This document shows positions 34,138 through 46,361 of a DNA stretch of 64,000 nucleotides, piece by piece. Location: NCBI GenBank assembly GCA_025093985.1, contig JACAAK010000006.1, positions 2,542,001 through 2,606,000 of the forward strand. Reading direction: 5' to 3'. Positions within the stretch are counted from its first letter, which is position 1. Each line of letters opens with the position of its first letter. The notes beneath the pieces were generated by a model, which had not been told where the DNA came from, ran no database searches, and was given only the letters and a program-made list of their open reading frames with translations. Position numbers and translations under genes: made by a program. This DNA comes from Calvatia gigantea. Taxonomy: Eukaryota; Basidiomycota; Agaricomycetes; Agaricales; Lycoperdaceae.

Positions 34138-36194
34138 ATGACCATGCGTACGCCAACTGTTTTTCCTGGTTTTGGATTACCATTGAATTTTGATCCCCAA
34201 CCCTCAATCAAGCGGAAGCGAAGGATCTCCCGACCCAAGGGGTGAAGGAAAAGCCTTATTCCCTACTGCCCTTCCTAAAGGTGAAGGTTCCCCGTATGAC
34301 TACGACGACCAGTGGGTAGCGACGTTCGTATGTAGGGTATTCTGTCTTTTAAACTGCTTCTAGGAGCGACAGAATGCCTATGCTCACGTTGAGAGAGATC
34401 GCAATGTTGAGGTTTATGGAATGGGGTGACCGATAAGCAGGATTGGGAAAGGAAGGTGCGCTTCGCGCACGCCGGAATAACCAGAACGTTAACATGATGT
34501 CTCACTTCCAGGTCTTTGATGAATCCATCACTAGAAAGTGGAGGGACGAGATCACAGAACAGGATAGTGATTTTTCACAAGGGATGGTGGATTACTGTCT
34601 CGAAGAGCTCAGGTACAAAGCAGAAGTATACAAGCAGACAGGTTATATCAGTTTATTTCATGGGGACGTCGTGAAATCGGATGTCGCCATCCCCAAGGAT
34701 TTACAAGAGGCTCTCAAGGCCGCAGTAGCACCACTGGAGAATGTTCCTGAAAAGATGAGGGACTGGCATCCGGAATCGGATGAGATGGTCCTCGATCTGG
34801 TGCATCCATCATTATTCCCACTTGTGTATGGTTTGTCCCACATTGTTACGAACCAGGAGCTGGACCTTCAGACGGGTTTGACAATGTCGGGTGTTGGAGA
34901 GGTTGTGCCTATTCCAGGACAAGAGGAGACAGACCCTATGTATTACTCGAAGGATCGTATAGGGGCTTTCAGCCGGAAATTTCAGTGGTTGCCATGTGAT
35001 GTAGACATTTCTGGTGGCACACCAAAGTGAGTTATTTCAGAATACACGTCGCAGTATAATCGCTAAGTCCCCTGCAGGATTAGAAGCTATGTTAACAACC
35101 TCCACCCGGAGAAACACTTTGAGCTTTATGAAGTGTTGGAGCGGATTATTGACAAGATCATTCCGTTGTGGGACGCAACTTTAACGCCACTTCGTGATTT
35201 CGAATATAACCCCCGAGTCATATTCCATGCAGTGGATTACGGAGACTTTGAAAAATTTATGGCTGAGGAAGGACCCAAGAAAGAGGAAGGCGAGGGCTAT
35301 GACTTTTATGACCGTGAGTGGGAATGGATGGAAAGGACCAAGCCTCGATTCCTGGTCCGTCCAGAGCCCGGTATTTTCAGACCCGGTACCTTCGAACCGC
35401 CAGTATTAAAAAACAACCCTGTTGACTTGAAGGCGGACTATGGACCCCGCGGCCTGCAGGTCATCGTCAAGCTAGCGAACATTCACCTGACACCGGAAAA
35501 GCCAGAATACAAGGGTGGATCATGGCATGTTGAGGGGAAAAAGGTGCGAAATGATTTTGACGTTTGCGATAGTTCCTAAGTTGCTGTTACAAAAGAACGA
35601 ACATATTTGCGCGTCCGCAATTTATTACTATGACAGTGACAACATCAGCCCTAGTTATCTTGCCTTCCGCCAGGCTTCCTGTACGGAGGAAGTACACGAA
35701 ACGAAGGATATAAGAGGGTGGCGATATGAGCAAAACGATTGGGTGTGGCTAAATGAAATCTACGGATTACAAAACCGAGAACCAGCTGTCCAAAGTGTCG
35801 GATCCATAGAGACACGCGAAGGACGTGTCATAACAGTTCCCCAACATCCTTCAACATCAGGTTCAATCATTCAAGCTTGAAGATCCGACCAAACCAGGAC
35901 ACAGGAAGATTCTTGCATTCTTCCTTGTAGATCCTCATATTAGGGTTATTTCAACCTCCCATGTTCCTTGCCAACAGAAAGAATGGTGGATGGACATAAT
36001 GCTCAGGGATGACGGACCACTGGGAAAGTTACCACCCGAACTCAGACTCATTATCTGCAACCTACGTGGACTTTCCACTGGATCTGAATGAAGCCAAAAT
36101 ATTGCGAAAGGAACTGATGGCGGAAAGGAAGAAGTATGAAATTACATCCACGGCAGAATTCGAATCATTCAACATAGCCCTCTGTGAACACTAG
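34138..36194 (+). pseudogene. DUF4246 family, copy E (three single-base frameshifts)
   Basis: Second subfamily. ATG 34138, VFPGFGLPLNFDP, DDQWVATF, MPMLTLREIAMLRFM, then a long open exon 34510-35028 (FDESITRKWRDEITEQDS, DWHPESDEMVLDLVHPSLF, FQWLPCDVDISGGTP), an exon near 35078-35543 (VNNLHPEKHFELYEV, LQVIVKLANIHLTPEKPEYKGGSWHVEG), and a last part with NEHICASAIYYYD, GSIETREGRVIT, GHRKILAFFLVDPHIRVIST and VPCQQKEWW. One extra base each near 34208, near 34425 (TGGGGTGACC) and near 35835 (ACAGTTCCCC) breaks the frame; a further break lies near 36050. Between them the exons are open. Best guess is a recently damaged copy or a mis-sequenced gene. Confidence 0.85.
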
Positions 36195-37057
36195 CGTAGT
36201 AATAAACGAACGGACTATATCCATGACATTTTTTTCTCGAACCCCGCACAGCAACATTTATTTCTGAAACCTGCGAGCTACCCGGACCTGTTCACTACGT
36301 TCAACCTCAATCCTACATTACATTCCAAAACTTAGATGTACCGAGCCATCTTCAAATTCTAAACCTATTATGATGATCCTCACATCCATGGGTAAAGACC
36401 TTATTCCTCTTATCCCTTGAATACTTTCCCTGATACATGACACCGCGTTTGTGGAGTCGAGTATTTTCAGGCAGCGCGAAAAAGTGACATCACGTTGGAT
36501 CCACGCTCATTACCACATAGCGACGAAGCTAAGTGCGCCAGTCCCTGGGAGGGTGACGGTCAATCCAAGGACTAAAAACCTACACTACTTAGTGCTATCA
36601 GAGCGCTGTCTATTCCAGCACAGGGCATGTGACATCTGCACCTCTGCCAAAACCGGACCCCAAGAAGCGGATCACGAGCGGAAATCCGGGCTTAGCCAAT
36701 TTTTGAGAGAATAGCCAGGAGAGAAAGAGCTCCAAGGAAGGGAAACCCCATCCTGGCCAAATCCATGGAAACGTTTTCATAGCTGTTGGTTCGGCCAAGG
36801 AGGTCGTAGGATGTGAAGGAGATCCCAGAAAGTTCAATGCCTACGAAAACGGGTCTGATATATTGGGCTGTATCTAGGGTAATCGGGAAAGGAAGATATC
36901 CCGGGAGCGATATCTGCCGAAGACCCAGTAGGCTGAGATACCAGAATGCATGATACCACGGACCGCGCTGTGGATGTTGGCTTTCAGAGATTGATGGTCA
37001 CTTGGTGCAACTACTTCTGTATTGCTGGGTGTGACAGACGCGTGACAGGTGGACATC
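36195..37057. other. Intergenic, no gene recognised
   Basis: Between copy E and the MIS12 gene. Nothing beyond short chance frames. Confidence 0.4.
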
Positions 37058-37960
37058 ATGAGCGTTCCTCCTCTCCTTATCTGCGAGGCCCTTGGGTTCT
37101 CTCCGCAGCTTCTCCTTGACGACATCATTAACGTCGCGAATCAGGCCGTACAGGATGGCGTAAACGGCATGGAAGAATTTCTCCAAAAGTGGACAGACCA
37201 ACGTGCAGAGAAACTGGGTGGAGACTGGGACGGTACACAGGAAGTCGAACAGGGCCTGGTCGCATTTCAAACTCTGCTTGAACACCATACAGACATTGCG
37301 TTTGATTTCTTCGAGGCATGGTCACTGCGAAATATCTTCGCTATACCTGCAGACCTTCCTATCGTCCTTCCTCATCATGAGAATCTCGATCTCACCGCGA
37401 ACGCCGGAACGCGAACAGGAGCTAATGGACGAGATTGAGCAACTTCGGAAAAAGATCGACGCGGTACGGTTTGCATCTTCTTTGAAGACAGACAGCACTA
37501 CTGATACATAATCCACAGCAACGAAAGTTGAAACGCGTTCTCCAACGCAGCCTTCGCGCAGCTACCGCACAGCGACGCCAATCTGAAAAGCGATTGGAGG
37601 AACTCTCTGTCCTTGAACACCCCTCACTCGATACCCTCGCCGGACTTCCCAAGAAGATTGAGGCGATGTTCAACGCGTGTTCGTCACTTGAACCACTTGA
37701 CGCTGCGACTATATCAGCTCTCACCCAAGTCGAGCTTACTGAGCCGGGAAAACGTCCATGGGAATCAACAAAGAGTGGTTACCTAAAATGGGCGACCGAG
37801 CGACTTCTGGAAAAGGCGAGAGAACAGGAGGGAGACAGTGGTACTGTTACGAACTTTGGTGGATAGGATGGACCAGGTTGGGCAAGCGCAAAGGTTGAGG
37901 GAGGCTGCCGAGGTCATTGAGAATGTACGTGAGAGTTTGGGAGGGATGCATCAAGATTAG
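37058..37960 (+). CDS. MIS12: Kinetochore protein MIS12 (MTW1), with two apparent +1 frameshifts
   Basis: MIS12 is a core subunit of the MIND complex, which links centromeric chromatin to microtubule-binding NDC80 at the kinetochore. From ATG 37058: PPLLICEALGFSPQLLLDDIINVANQAVQDGV, a coiled region, EQGLVAFQTLLEHHTDIAFDFFEAW, RNIFAIPADLPIVLPHH; the fungal Mis12 signature is clear. Exon 1 ends at 37463 and exon 2 starts at 37519 (QRKLKRVLQRSLRAA). The C-terminus reads GYLKWATERLLEKA, then LVDRMDQVGQAQRLREAAEVIE, ending at TAG 37958-37960. One extra base near 37396 (ACCGCGAACG) and one near 37840 must be skipped to read through; the product would then be 281 residues, normal for MIS12. Because the gene is essential and single-copy in fungi, I suspect sequence errors. 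Confidence 0.85.
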
Positions 37961-39240
37961 TACGCCGTGTCCGCTGCTCCTTCAGTGTAGCTATAGTCGA
38001 GATGTAATTAATTGTAGACGTGTAATCAAGGCAGCTATGATTTGTACAGAGTGCACTCCGAGAGATCCTCTGCGTCCAATGTTGGAGTCTGGCACCATCA
38101 ATTACCCCTGTAAATTGTTTTCCAAGTCCGATCAGTACAGAGGATGATTCGAAACGTTTTGGGTTTGGGATGTTGCCATCTCCTGTATTGGGAAACGCAG
38201 TGGCGCCTCTCCCGACAGATGGAGATCCTGGTCTGGCTAACATTGCATCCTAGAGTTGAACACTGAAGGTAATATAAGCAGTTCTACCCGACGGTGTCAA
38301 ATGGCTTTTTCCATTGAATGCTCCAAAATTGTGTCCTTTGTTATGATTCTGAGTTGTCGGATACCTTCAGTACTTATATTTTAAATGCGAAAAACGAAAA
38401 GAGCTAGCTCCAAATCTGCAACTTCCGGTATCGATCCGACGAACAGCAGCGAGAGCGCCACGCCGGGGTGATTTCTGTGAGAGAATTCGCCTGATTTTTG
38501 TTTTTCCGATTGTGACGCTCAGCTTTTAAGGATGGTTCCAAACCTTAACGTGGTCCTGCGCTGGAGAAAGTGCAAACCCTCGATGACATTGCAGGGCCCG
38601 TTGATAACGAGGGAACGTTCTTTGCGGAAAACCAAAAAGAAACCTTTTCTAGAAGTCCCATATGGGCATTCATTCCTGTTAGCGCGTACTCAACTGTTGT
38701 CAGTAGGTCAATAGAAAAGCTGTTCCAGGATGCTCGAGGTGACTCAATCAGATGACTGTAGAACAACATGAAACAAGCTATTGCGAAATAGGGGTTAATG
38801 GTTTGGGGAGAAGGGATAATGTCATGTGTGGCAGAAGAACGGATAGAAGGGTTCAAGCTCCAAGTTGTTTGGCTTCTTGCCTGACCTGCAATCACAAGGA
38901 ATATACCTCAAGTTTCCATTATAATGCGCAAGAGTAAAGGCATAAAAGACTATATGGGGAACAATTGAGGATATTTATAGGCTCGAGGATTGTTTCAGGT
39001 GACAAGTTTTCGGACATGTGCGGTGTAAGATATGTCATGTTACACCAGGTGAAAGATACTACATTTATTTCAAGGGTTCAAACGTTCAAGGTTCGGGGAA
39101 TGTGGGTAAATGGCAGGGTCTGCTGTGGGGCGCTTGCACTGGGAAATCAGCGGCGCCTATCAGAAGAACGGACGCTGGGTGGCTGTGCCACCTCGTTTGG
39201 TCTTAGACAGGTGCTAAGGCGTATGTACTCTCCGTAGTGC
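37961..39240. other. Intergenic, no gene recognised
   Basis: Nothing can be assigned. The minus-strand frame at 38545-38895 has no motif. No tRNA-like B box was seen. Confidence 0.4.
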
Positions 39241-40827
39241 ATGTTACCTAGCCCTGCTACTCACTCAACCATGTCCACCGCCTCCAGGAGCACCTCGAGC
39301 CATGAAAAACAGGATAGAAGCATCGCAACAACACGACGGCGGAGCTTCATGACCCTCTTCTCTACAAGCTCTGTACCTCTACGTCGGGGCTCCATGCAGG
39401 GCGCTTTCGAAGTTGGCCTCGTGGACATCGACAAGGACGCACCGGACGCCGATGAACCCGATTATTCCCCCGGAAAACGACCAGTTAGCGGCGGGGTTGC
39501 TGGTATTTTGCCTGAAGACATCATTCGCGAAATCGCCACCCTGCTTTCTACTGCAGACCTCCTCAGCTTCAGTCTTACAGTGAGCCTTGCTTCTTCGCTA
39601 ATTGATCATCATTAATTAGAACCTTCTCTTAGTCCTCATAGTCTGCGCCGAATACTCATGCCCTTTCTGTATGAAACTGTCGTCCTAAAATCCAGCAGAA
39701 AATGCAGTGTCGCTCTCGACCTATTCAGGCGGCAACGAGAGATCTGCAAGTTCATCAAGAAGCTGGCTGTACGACCAAACTACTATCTTTCGTGGCCGAG
39801 GCCCGATGAGTATCTCGAGGAGGATCGTGTTGTCAAGAATCTGCAAGATCTTGCAGGGAATTTGGAGAATATGCACACCTTTGATTGGGACGGACTCGAG
39901 TTGCCAGACGATCGGTTATGGGAGACGTTGCGGCTGAAGGTGCGTTGGCAGCTGTTTCAACCTCGTGTCGCGTTGACAATTGATGACCCAGGTGCCCCAA
40001 ACTCAAGAGCGTATTTACCAATGTTGGAACTAAGCCTTTGGATGGCAACAGTCGGGTGCGCTTGTCCAACCATTCAACCTTGACTCATTTCGTGGCGCTC
40101 ATTCTCAAATTCACCCAGTTATTTGATTTCAAAGACCTGACTAGCTTCTCCTTGATAGTAAGGCATGGACTGGGTGGTTCAGGTCAGTCCACCTTGGGAA
40201 TTACGTACAACCTACCCCTCTGACTGGCTGCGGTGCCTCGCTTCAGAGTTATTCCCGACGCTCGAAGAGCTTCCACCTCGGTTCTGGCAAATGATCATCA
40301 ATCATTGTCCCAACCTTGAGGAACTCGCGATTTGTAGCTTTTCCTCATCAGCGCGTGTTTTCAATTTCGAACCGGTGATGCATGGTCACTGGCCAAAACT
40401 CCATACCCTCACGCTTGGCTCCTTCGGATACCAAAGCGACTTTGTGCTAGGGCCACCCTCAGACCCCCAAGTTCTCGGTCTATTTCTCACAAATCACACG
40501 TCGCTGAAATACATTCGCTTCCTATGGAATTTCAAACGTTGGATGTCCCCCGAAACCATGCCGATGCATCTCGGAGAGACGGCCCTCCCAATGCTTGACA
40601 CGTACATCGGTGTCTACCAACAGCTTGCAGAATTGCCTCACCCGGAGTCGGTGGAGACCCTGGACCTGACTTGCGAACCTATGTACGAAAGTAGGCTGGA
40701 TGCCGTGTGCCCTGTGTTGAGCCGCCTGACGTCATTGACTTCTTTGGATATTTGGACGCATGTGGCGAATCCAACCAAGGATAATACCGCAGTTTTACAA
40801 GACCCTTATCGAATCGTAGTACAACGA
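39241..40827 (+). pseudogene. F-box/LRR-like protein, 5' part, cut by inserted sequence
   Basis: Start at ATG 39241 (or 39271). A Ser/Arg-rich N-terminus is followed by an F-box-like block ILPEDIIREIATLLSTADLLSFSLT, an intron, then SPHSLRRILMPFLYETVVLK, AGNLENMHTFDWDGLELPDD, DLTSFSL and the long exon 40230-40827 (FPTLEELPPRFW, CPNLEELAICSF, SVETLDLTCEPMYESRL, LTSLTSLDIWTHVANPTKDN). Coding stops making sense at 40827, where a copy of the sugar-transporter locus begins. The missing C-terminus lies 4.5 kb downstream at 45318-45822. Leucine-rich spacing suggests a target-binding tail of an SCF-type F-box protein. Confidence 0.8.
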
Positions 40828-43800
40828 AAAGGATGAGGTAGACATTCTCTGACGACCCAGCCCCACATATTTGCAGGGACTCAGATCTGGAGCGGGCGGG
40901 TCCGCCGGCGAAGACTATATTTAACAGAGTTCCACGGTCCAGGCACCAGCCCTTTGCCCTTCCTCCAGACGGGTGCTTCTCGCCTAGAGCCGAGCTTTGG
41001 GCAGTGGGTCAAACACAATCCCCGGGAATGGCGGCCATGATCCGAGTCTCGCTTGAGAAGCGGTATAATTTGGGCACAACATCGACATTTGCTTCTATTT
41101 TCAAATCAGGGTGACAGTCTAAGATCGGTCTAAGATGTCAGAGGGAATGTGTAAGGCGGTTTGAAGCTGACAATATTCTATGTCTCACGAATCCCCTGTT
41201 CCTTGTGAAGGGACAACGGTGGATGAAAAGGCTCGGAGGTCTCTGGTGTCCGCTCTGAAGATATTGAGATCTTTTGCCTTGTGCTGGATATCCCTCCATA
41301 GTTGGGTACCTTCATTCTAACGTACCTCACGCTGACCACATCGTTCCAAATTTTGCAAGAGGGGTAAAGTGGGGAGCGGGCCGGCCAGTTGAATGACAAG
41401 TCAGAGCAAAAAGATGTAATGAACATCAGGTATATTTAGAGATGGGGATCGTGATATAAGTACGGTGCAATGCAGCCGATGTCATATGGTGTCGGACATG
41501 AGGTGGTCTGTTGTTGAGAATGAATTTGGGTGTCATTGTATCTCAAGGTTTCTGTCGGCGACAAAAGGATGTTAAGGGTAAAAACGAAGGAAGAAGAGTA
41601 AACACGAAGAAAGAGAAGGACGTGGTGCTTGAATACGTTGCTTAGCGGTCGCGATGTCAACTTAGGGTCTGGCTTGAGTCTGGGCTTTAAAATAGGTCAG
41701 TGGTGCAAATTGGTGAGGTAACAATAGATTGCCGGGTTGCCGGACCGTTCAAGTGCCGTTCATCAAAGTTCTTTTCTAAGTTCCCCACAACTCCACCGTT
41801 CGGAACTCAAGGTCTCATGTCGAATGACCAAGGGATCCATGGAACACTGAATCTATCAAACATCGGATAGTACATCCCGGTAGCTTCACCCCACTACTTT
41901 GAAATCCACGACAGGGACCAAGCGAGAAGCGAGGACAGAACAGAAGATCAAAGAACCGCTTGCGTTGTGCTTCCTTTTCTCATAAATACCATCAATTACA
42001 CCTACACCTCCATTTCCATGTGCTCCAAGTCTCCTCGTGATAGTCCCTAGATACCCAGAGGAGATAGATGTGGTAATTTGACTCGGGCGACGTTTGTTTG
42101 TTTCACTTTCTCACTCATTTGTGTAAAGGCTATAAATTCATGGTTCCAGCGCGTCCTTCTAGGCCTTCCGCCTTCGTCCCACCAAACACGTACGAGCGAA
42201 GTCCTTAGCCATGAAGGTGAGCAATTTCTACATCTGCCTTCGTGGTCGCTGACGAGTATCCCAACAGTACAGCGCGAGGATTGCGTCAAATCCCGTGAGC
42301 GTCTCTGGTGATCGCTGACTCTGCCTTCTCATTAGTGCCATAGTACGTGGTGGGCTCCTTCGCCTGCATTGGAGGAGGCCTTTTCGGTCTTGACATCTCT
42401 TCCATGTCTGGGGTTTTGAATGTGAGCTTTCCAAGACTTTGTTGTAAGGTCGTAGCTGGCTAATTGCGCGATAGAATGAATCTTACTTGAAGACGTTCAG
42501 TAATGTAAAGCCCAGTTCTGAAGAGTTCTTCTAGTGAGCTAACTCAGTGAGGTTAGCCCACGGGTGGCGCTCAGGGCGCCATCACTGCTTCTATGCCTGC
42601 CGGTTCCTTCTTTGGAGCCCTTGCAGTGACACAACTTGCGGATCGCATTGGCCGCAGACCCACTGTCATTCTTGCTGGTATTATCTGGGTTATCGGATCG
42701 ATCTTGCAATGCGCCGCTGTGGTATGTTTTTGCATATCGGTTTCTAAGCCTAGCAATGCTTATTTGCATAAGAACCGTGGTATGTTGGTCGTTGGCCGTA
42801 TAATTTCCGGTATTTCCGTTGGCCTTTCCAGTGCAGTCGTTCCCATCTACCAATCTGAAGTTACTGCGCCTTCAATCCGCGGTCGTATGGTCTCGCTTCA
42901 ACAATGGTTAGTCCCAATTTCTCCCGCCAATATGTAGCTGCTAAGCGAGTTTCCACGGGAAGGTCAATTACATGGGGTATCCTGATCCAGTACTTCATTC
43001 AGTTCGGCTGTTCGTACATCAATGGCGTTGCATCATTCCGAATTCCGTGGGGATTGCAGATGATCCCAGCGATTATTCTTAGTTTCGGAATGCTTTTCTT
43101 CCCAGAAAGTCCTCGATGGCTGTTTGACCATGGCCGGTCAGTACTGAGTTGCCATCACATTCCACCCTAGGTATTGACTTTCGGATAGCGAGGACGAAGC
43201 ACTACAAGTTCTGGCTGACCTTCATGGCGGAGGAGACACAAAGAACGAGCTTGTCCTTTTTGAATATGAGGAAATTAAACAGCAGGTACGACTTGATAAT
43301 GCCACAGTGGTTCGAACTTCCGCTCAGCTGGCAAAAAGGTCACCTTTGAACGCACCGAGGGCGCCAAATCATACCTCGACCTTTTCAAAGCTGGAAACCC
43401 GCGTCGCGTCTTCCTGGGATGCGCTCTGCAGATGTGGTCTCAACTCACTGGCATGAACGTCATGATGTATGTCTTCATTGATGGCGACGTTCTAAAAATA
43501 ACACGACGCTAGGTATTATATCATCTATGTCTTCCAGGGTGCTGGTTTGACTGGTCGCCGCAGCAATCTCATTGCTGATGTGAGTCTCACCCTCTTTGCT
43601 CCCTTTTTTAATCTGCTTAATCTCAAATCACTAGTCCGTTCAATATGTCCTCAACGTCGCGTTCACTGGTCTGTACTTCAGTGAGATTCAGGGGATGGTT
43701 GGCTCACCTTGATCAACCCCAGTTCCGGCAATCATCTACATTGATAAATGGGGACGCCGGCCAATGCTGCTTGTTGGATTGATGTTGATGGGCTTCTGGC

Positions 43801-44031
43801 TCTTCCTTGTCGGAGGTTTACAGGCGCGCTTTGGACAATGGTTCGATATTGGGGGCGTTCGTACGTTCTTTCTCCTTCATCCCTCTCTGAAAAATGCTAA
43901 CGTACTATTAAAAGCTGTTTGGGTTGTGGAAAACAACGACTCAGCAACTAAAGCCATTATCGTCTGTTCTTATTTCTTCGTGTGCAGGTGAGTTTTGATT
44001 CGTGATCCGGTGCCCCAAGATCCCCTGATCT
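40828..44031 (+). repeat. Transporter-locus repeat, copy X1
   Basis: Matches 46362-49563 at well above 99% with scattered single-base differences (for example at 41232, 41895, 41925, 42230, 42904, 43265 and 43322) and short indels. That level looks like two alleles of one locus. It begins inside an F-box gene and ends at 44031 in the middle of a transporter intron, where copy X2 takes over. Confidence 0.9.
42211..44031 (+). pseudogene. MFS sugar porter, truncated copy in X1
   Basis: Same gene as 47743-50148 up to the intron after SYFFVC, then broken off at 44031. It contains both GRR loops (LADRIGRRPTVILAG and YIDKWGRRPMLLVGL), GRIISGISVGLSSAVVPIYQSEV and FFPESPRWLF. The last four membrane spans are absent. 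Confidence 0.85.
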
Positions 44032-44788
44032 GAAGCGGTATAATTTGGGCACAACATCGACATTTGCTTCTATTTTCAAATCAGGGTGACAGTCTAAGAT
44101 CGGTCTAAGATGTCAGAGGGAATGTGTAAGGCGGTCTGAAGCTGACAATATTCTATGTCTCACGAATCCCCTGTTCCTTGTGAAGGGACAACGGTGGATG
44201 AAAAGCTCGGAGGTCTCTGGTGTCCGCTCTGAACATATTGAGATCTTTTGCCTTGTGCTGGATATCCCTCCATAGTTGGGTACCTTCATTCTAACGTACC
44301 TCACGCTGACCACATCGTTCCAAATTTTGCAAGAGGGGTAAAGTGGGGAGCGGGCCGGCCAGTTGAATGACAAGTCAGAGCAAAAAGATGTAATGAACAT
44401 CAGGTATATTTAGAGATGGGGATCGTGATATAAGTACGGTGCAATGCAGCCGATGTCATATGGTGTCGGACATGAGGTGGTCTGTTGTTGAGAATGAATT
44501 TGGGTGTCATTGTATCTCAAGGTTTCTGTCGGCGACAAAAGGATGTTAAGGGTAAAAACGAAGGAAGAAGAGTAAACACGAAGAAAGAGAAGGACGTGGT
44601 GCTTGAATACGTTGCTTAGCGGTCGCGATGTCAACTTAGGGTCTGGCTTGAGTCTGGGCTTTAAAATAGGTCAGTGGTGCAAATTGGTGAGGTAACAATA
44701 GATTGCCGGGTTGCCGGACCGTTCAAGTGCCGTTCATCAAAGTTCTTTTCTAAGTTCCCCACAACTCCACCGTTCGGAACTCAAGGTC

Positions 44789-45131
<343 letters not shown>

Positions 45132-45318
45132 CTGGTATTATCTGGGTTATCGGATCGATCTTGCAATGCGCCGCTGTGGTATGTTTTTGCATATCGGTTT
45201 CTAAGCCTAGCAATGCTTATTTGCATAAGAACCGTGGTATGTTGGTCGTTGGCCGTATAATTTCCGGTATTTCCGTTGGCCTTTCCAGTGCAGTCGTTCC
45301 CATCTACCAATCTGAAGT
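45132..45318 (+). pseudogene. MFS sugar porter, internal fragment in X2
   Basis: A short piece of the transporter: IIWVIGSILQCAAV, an intron, then NRGMLVVGRIISGISVGL up to IYQSE. Bounded by the T run on one side and the F-box gene on the other. Confidence 0.85.
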
Positions 45319-45822
45319 CCGTGCCAAACTTGACAGATTTCCATTTTATGTGCACAACAGGATTCCCTGCTGTAAGTGACTCGTCCGTGTTTTTGCCTTG
45401 CTGGAGCACCCCCGTATTACATAACACTGATTATTCCGGGAATGCAGCGACAACTCAAGCAGCTAATACGCCAGCTCTATCTTCTGCCGGATCTCAGACG
45501 GTTTTCTCTCACGAAGGGACACACTTACAGGGACGAAAATATGGTTGAGACCGCCCTCCTCATTCTACGGCATAATCCCCGTCTAAAACAAATCAACGTT
45601 CGCTGGGCGAAGGAGCGGTGTCCGAACCACTTGAAGCAGGAGGGTTCCTACGATGTCGTTACGGATGCTGAAGGAAAACCTATAACCTTGATTGTACTCG
45701 AAAGAGGGATACCTTTTGTTGGGAAGCCGTTTACGAAGAAATACAAGGTCGATATAAAATCTTTCGAGGGATGGAGGGGAAAGGTTCGGAAGGTTCAGAG
45801 TGTTGGTTGGTTAAACCCTTGA
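45318..45822 (+). pseudogene. F-box/LRR-like protein, 3' part, displaced
   Basis: SVPNLTDFHFMCTTGFPA, an intron with a GTAAGT donor at about 45373, then LIRQLYLLPDLRRFSLTKGH, LILRHNPRLKQINVRWAKE, ERGIPFVGKPFTKKY and a stop at 45820-45822. It continues the leucine-rich tail of the protein at 39241-40827. Remove 40828-45317 and one ordinary gene results. Confidence 0.8.
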
Positions 45823-46361
45823 GAAAAGTAGCTGGGACCGGAACGATGGCAGGGGAAGAGTGCTAATGTGCGTGTGATGATCATTGTTTTGGTCTTCAGC
45901 AGCATCTCATCGTTACCTTCTAGCTTTCCCGAAGCCGTCCATTCTCACCCCGGACTGACATGGACAAAATCAACTGATGCATACTGACGGCTCATGTCTC
46001 TATCGCGCTTCTTTAGTTTCACCTTGCATTATTTCATCATCATCTATCAGAACTCCATCCGCCCTAATCCAGTCGCGCGTCCGCCCCTGTTGTACTTATG
46101 GACCTCTCCTGTCTCTTGTAGTCTTCTGTCTTCGATTTGCGCATTTTTTGTCTGTGTATACTGACCTGTTCCCCACCCCTGTTCTTTTTTGGTTGTACAG
46201 TACGTTCTGTAATCTTAGACGTTGTCTTTCATATGTATAGATGTGATGTTATTTTCGCGGTTTGCCGATCATATCACAGGTCATCTTGGTTCAGAAACGT
46301 TTTGATGATCACAATGAACAGCTTATACGCCGAATGTCTCCTAGGACAGATCGTATACAAG
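45823..46361. other. Intergenic after the F-box gene
   Basis: T-rich 3' flank; no gene seen. Confidence 0.5.

Noticed and set aside
18845..37511. Programmed +1 frameshifting as an explanation for the many extra bases
   Set aside because: The sites share no slippery sequence, occur at different places in each paralogue and also in unrelated genes; error or decay is simpler.
43150..43190. A TGA right after a possible acceptor in the transporter (first thought to be a nonsense mutation)
   Set aside because: Using the later acceptor at GGATAG restores the frame (R-E-D-E-A-L-Q-V-L), so no stop is needed; the same holds for the copy at 48720.
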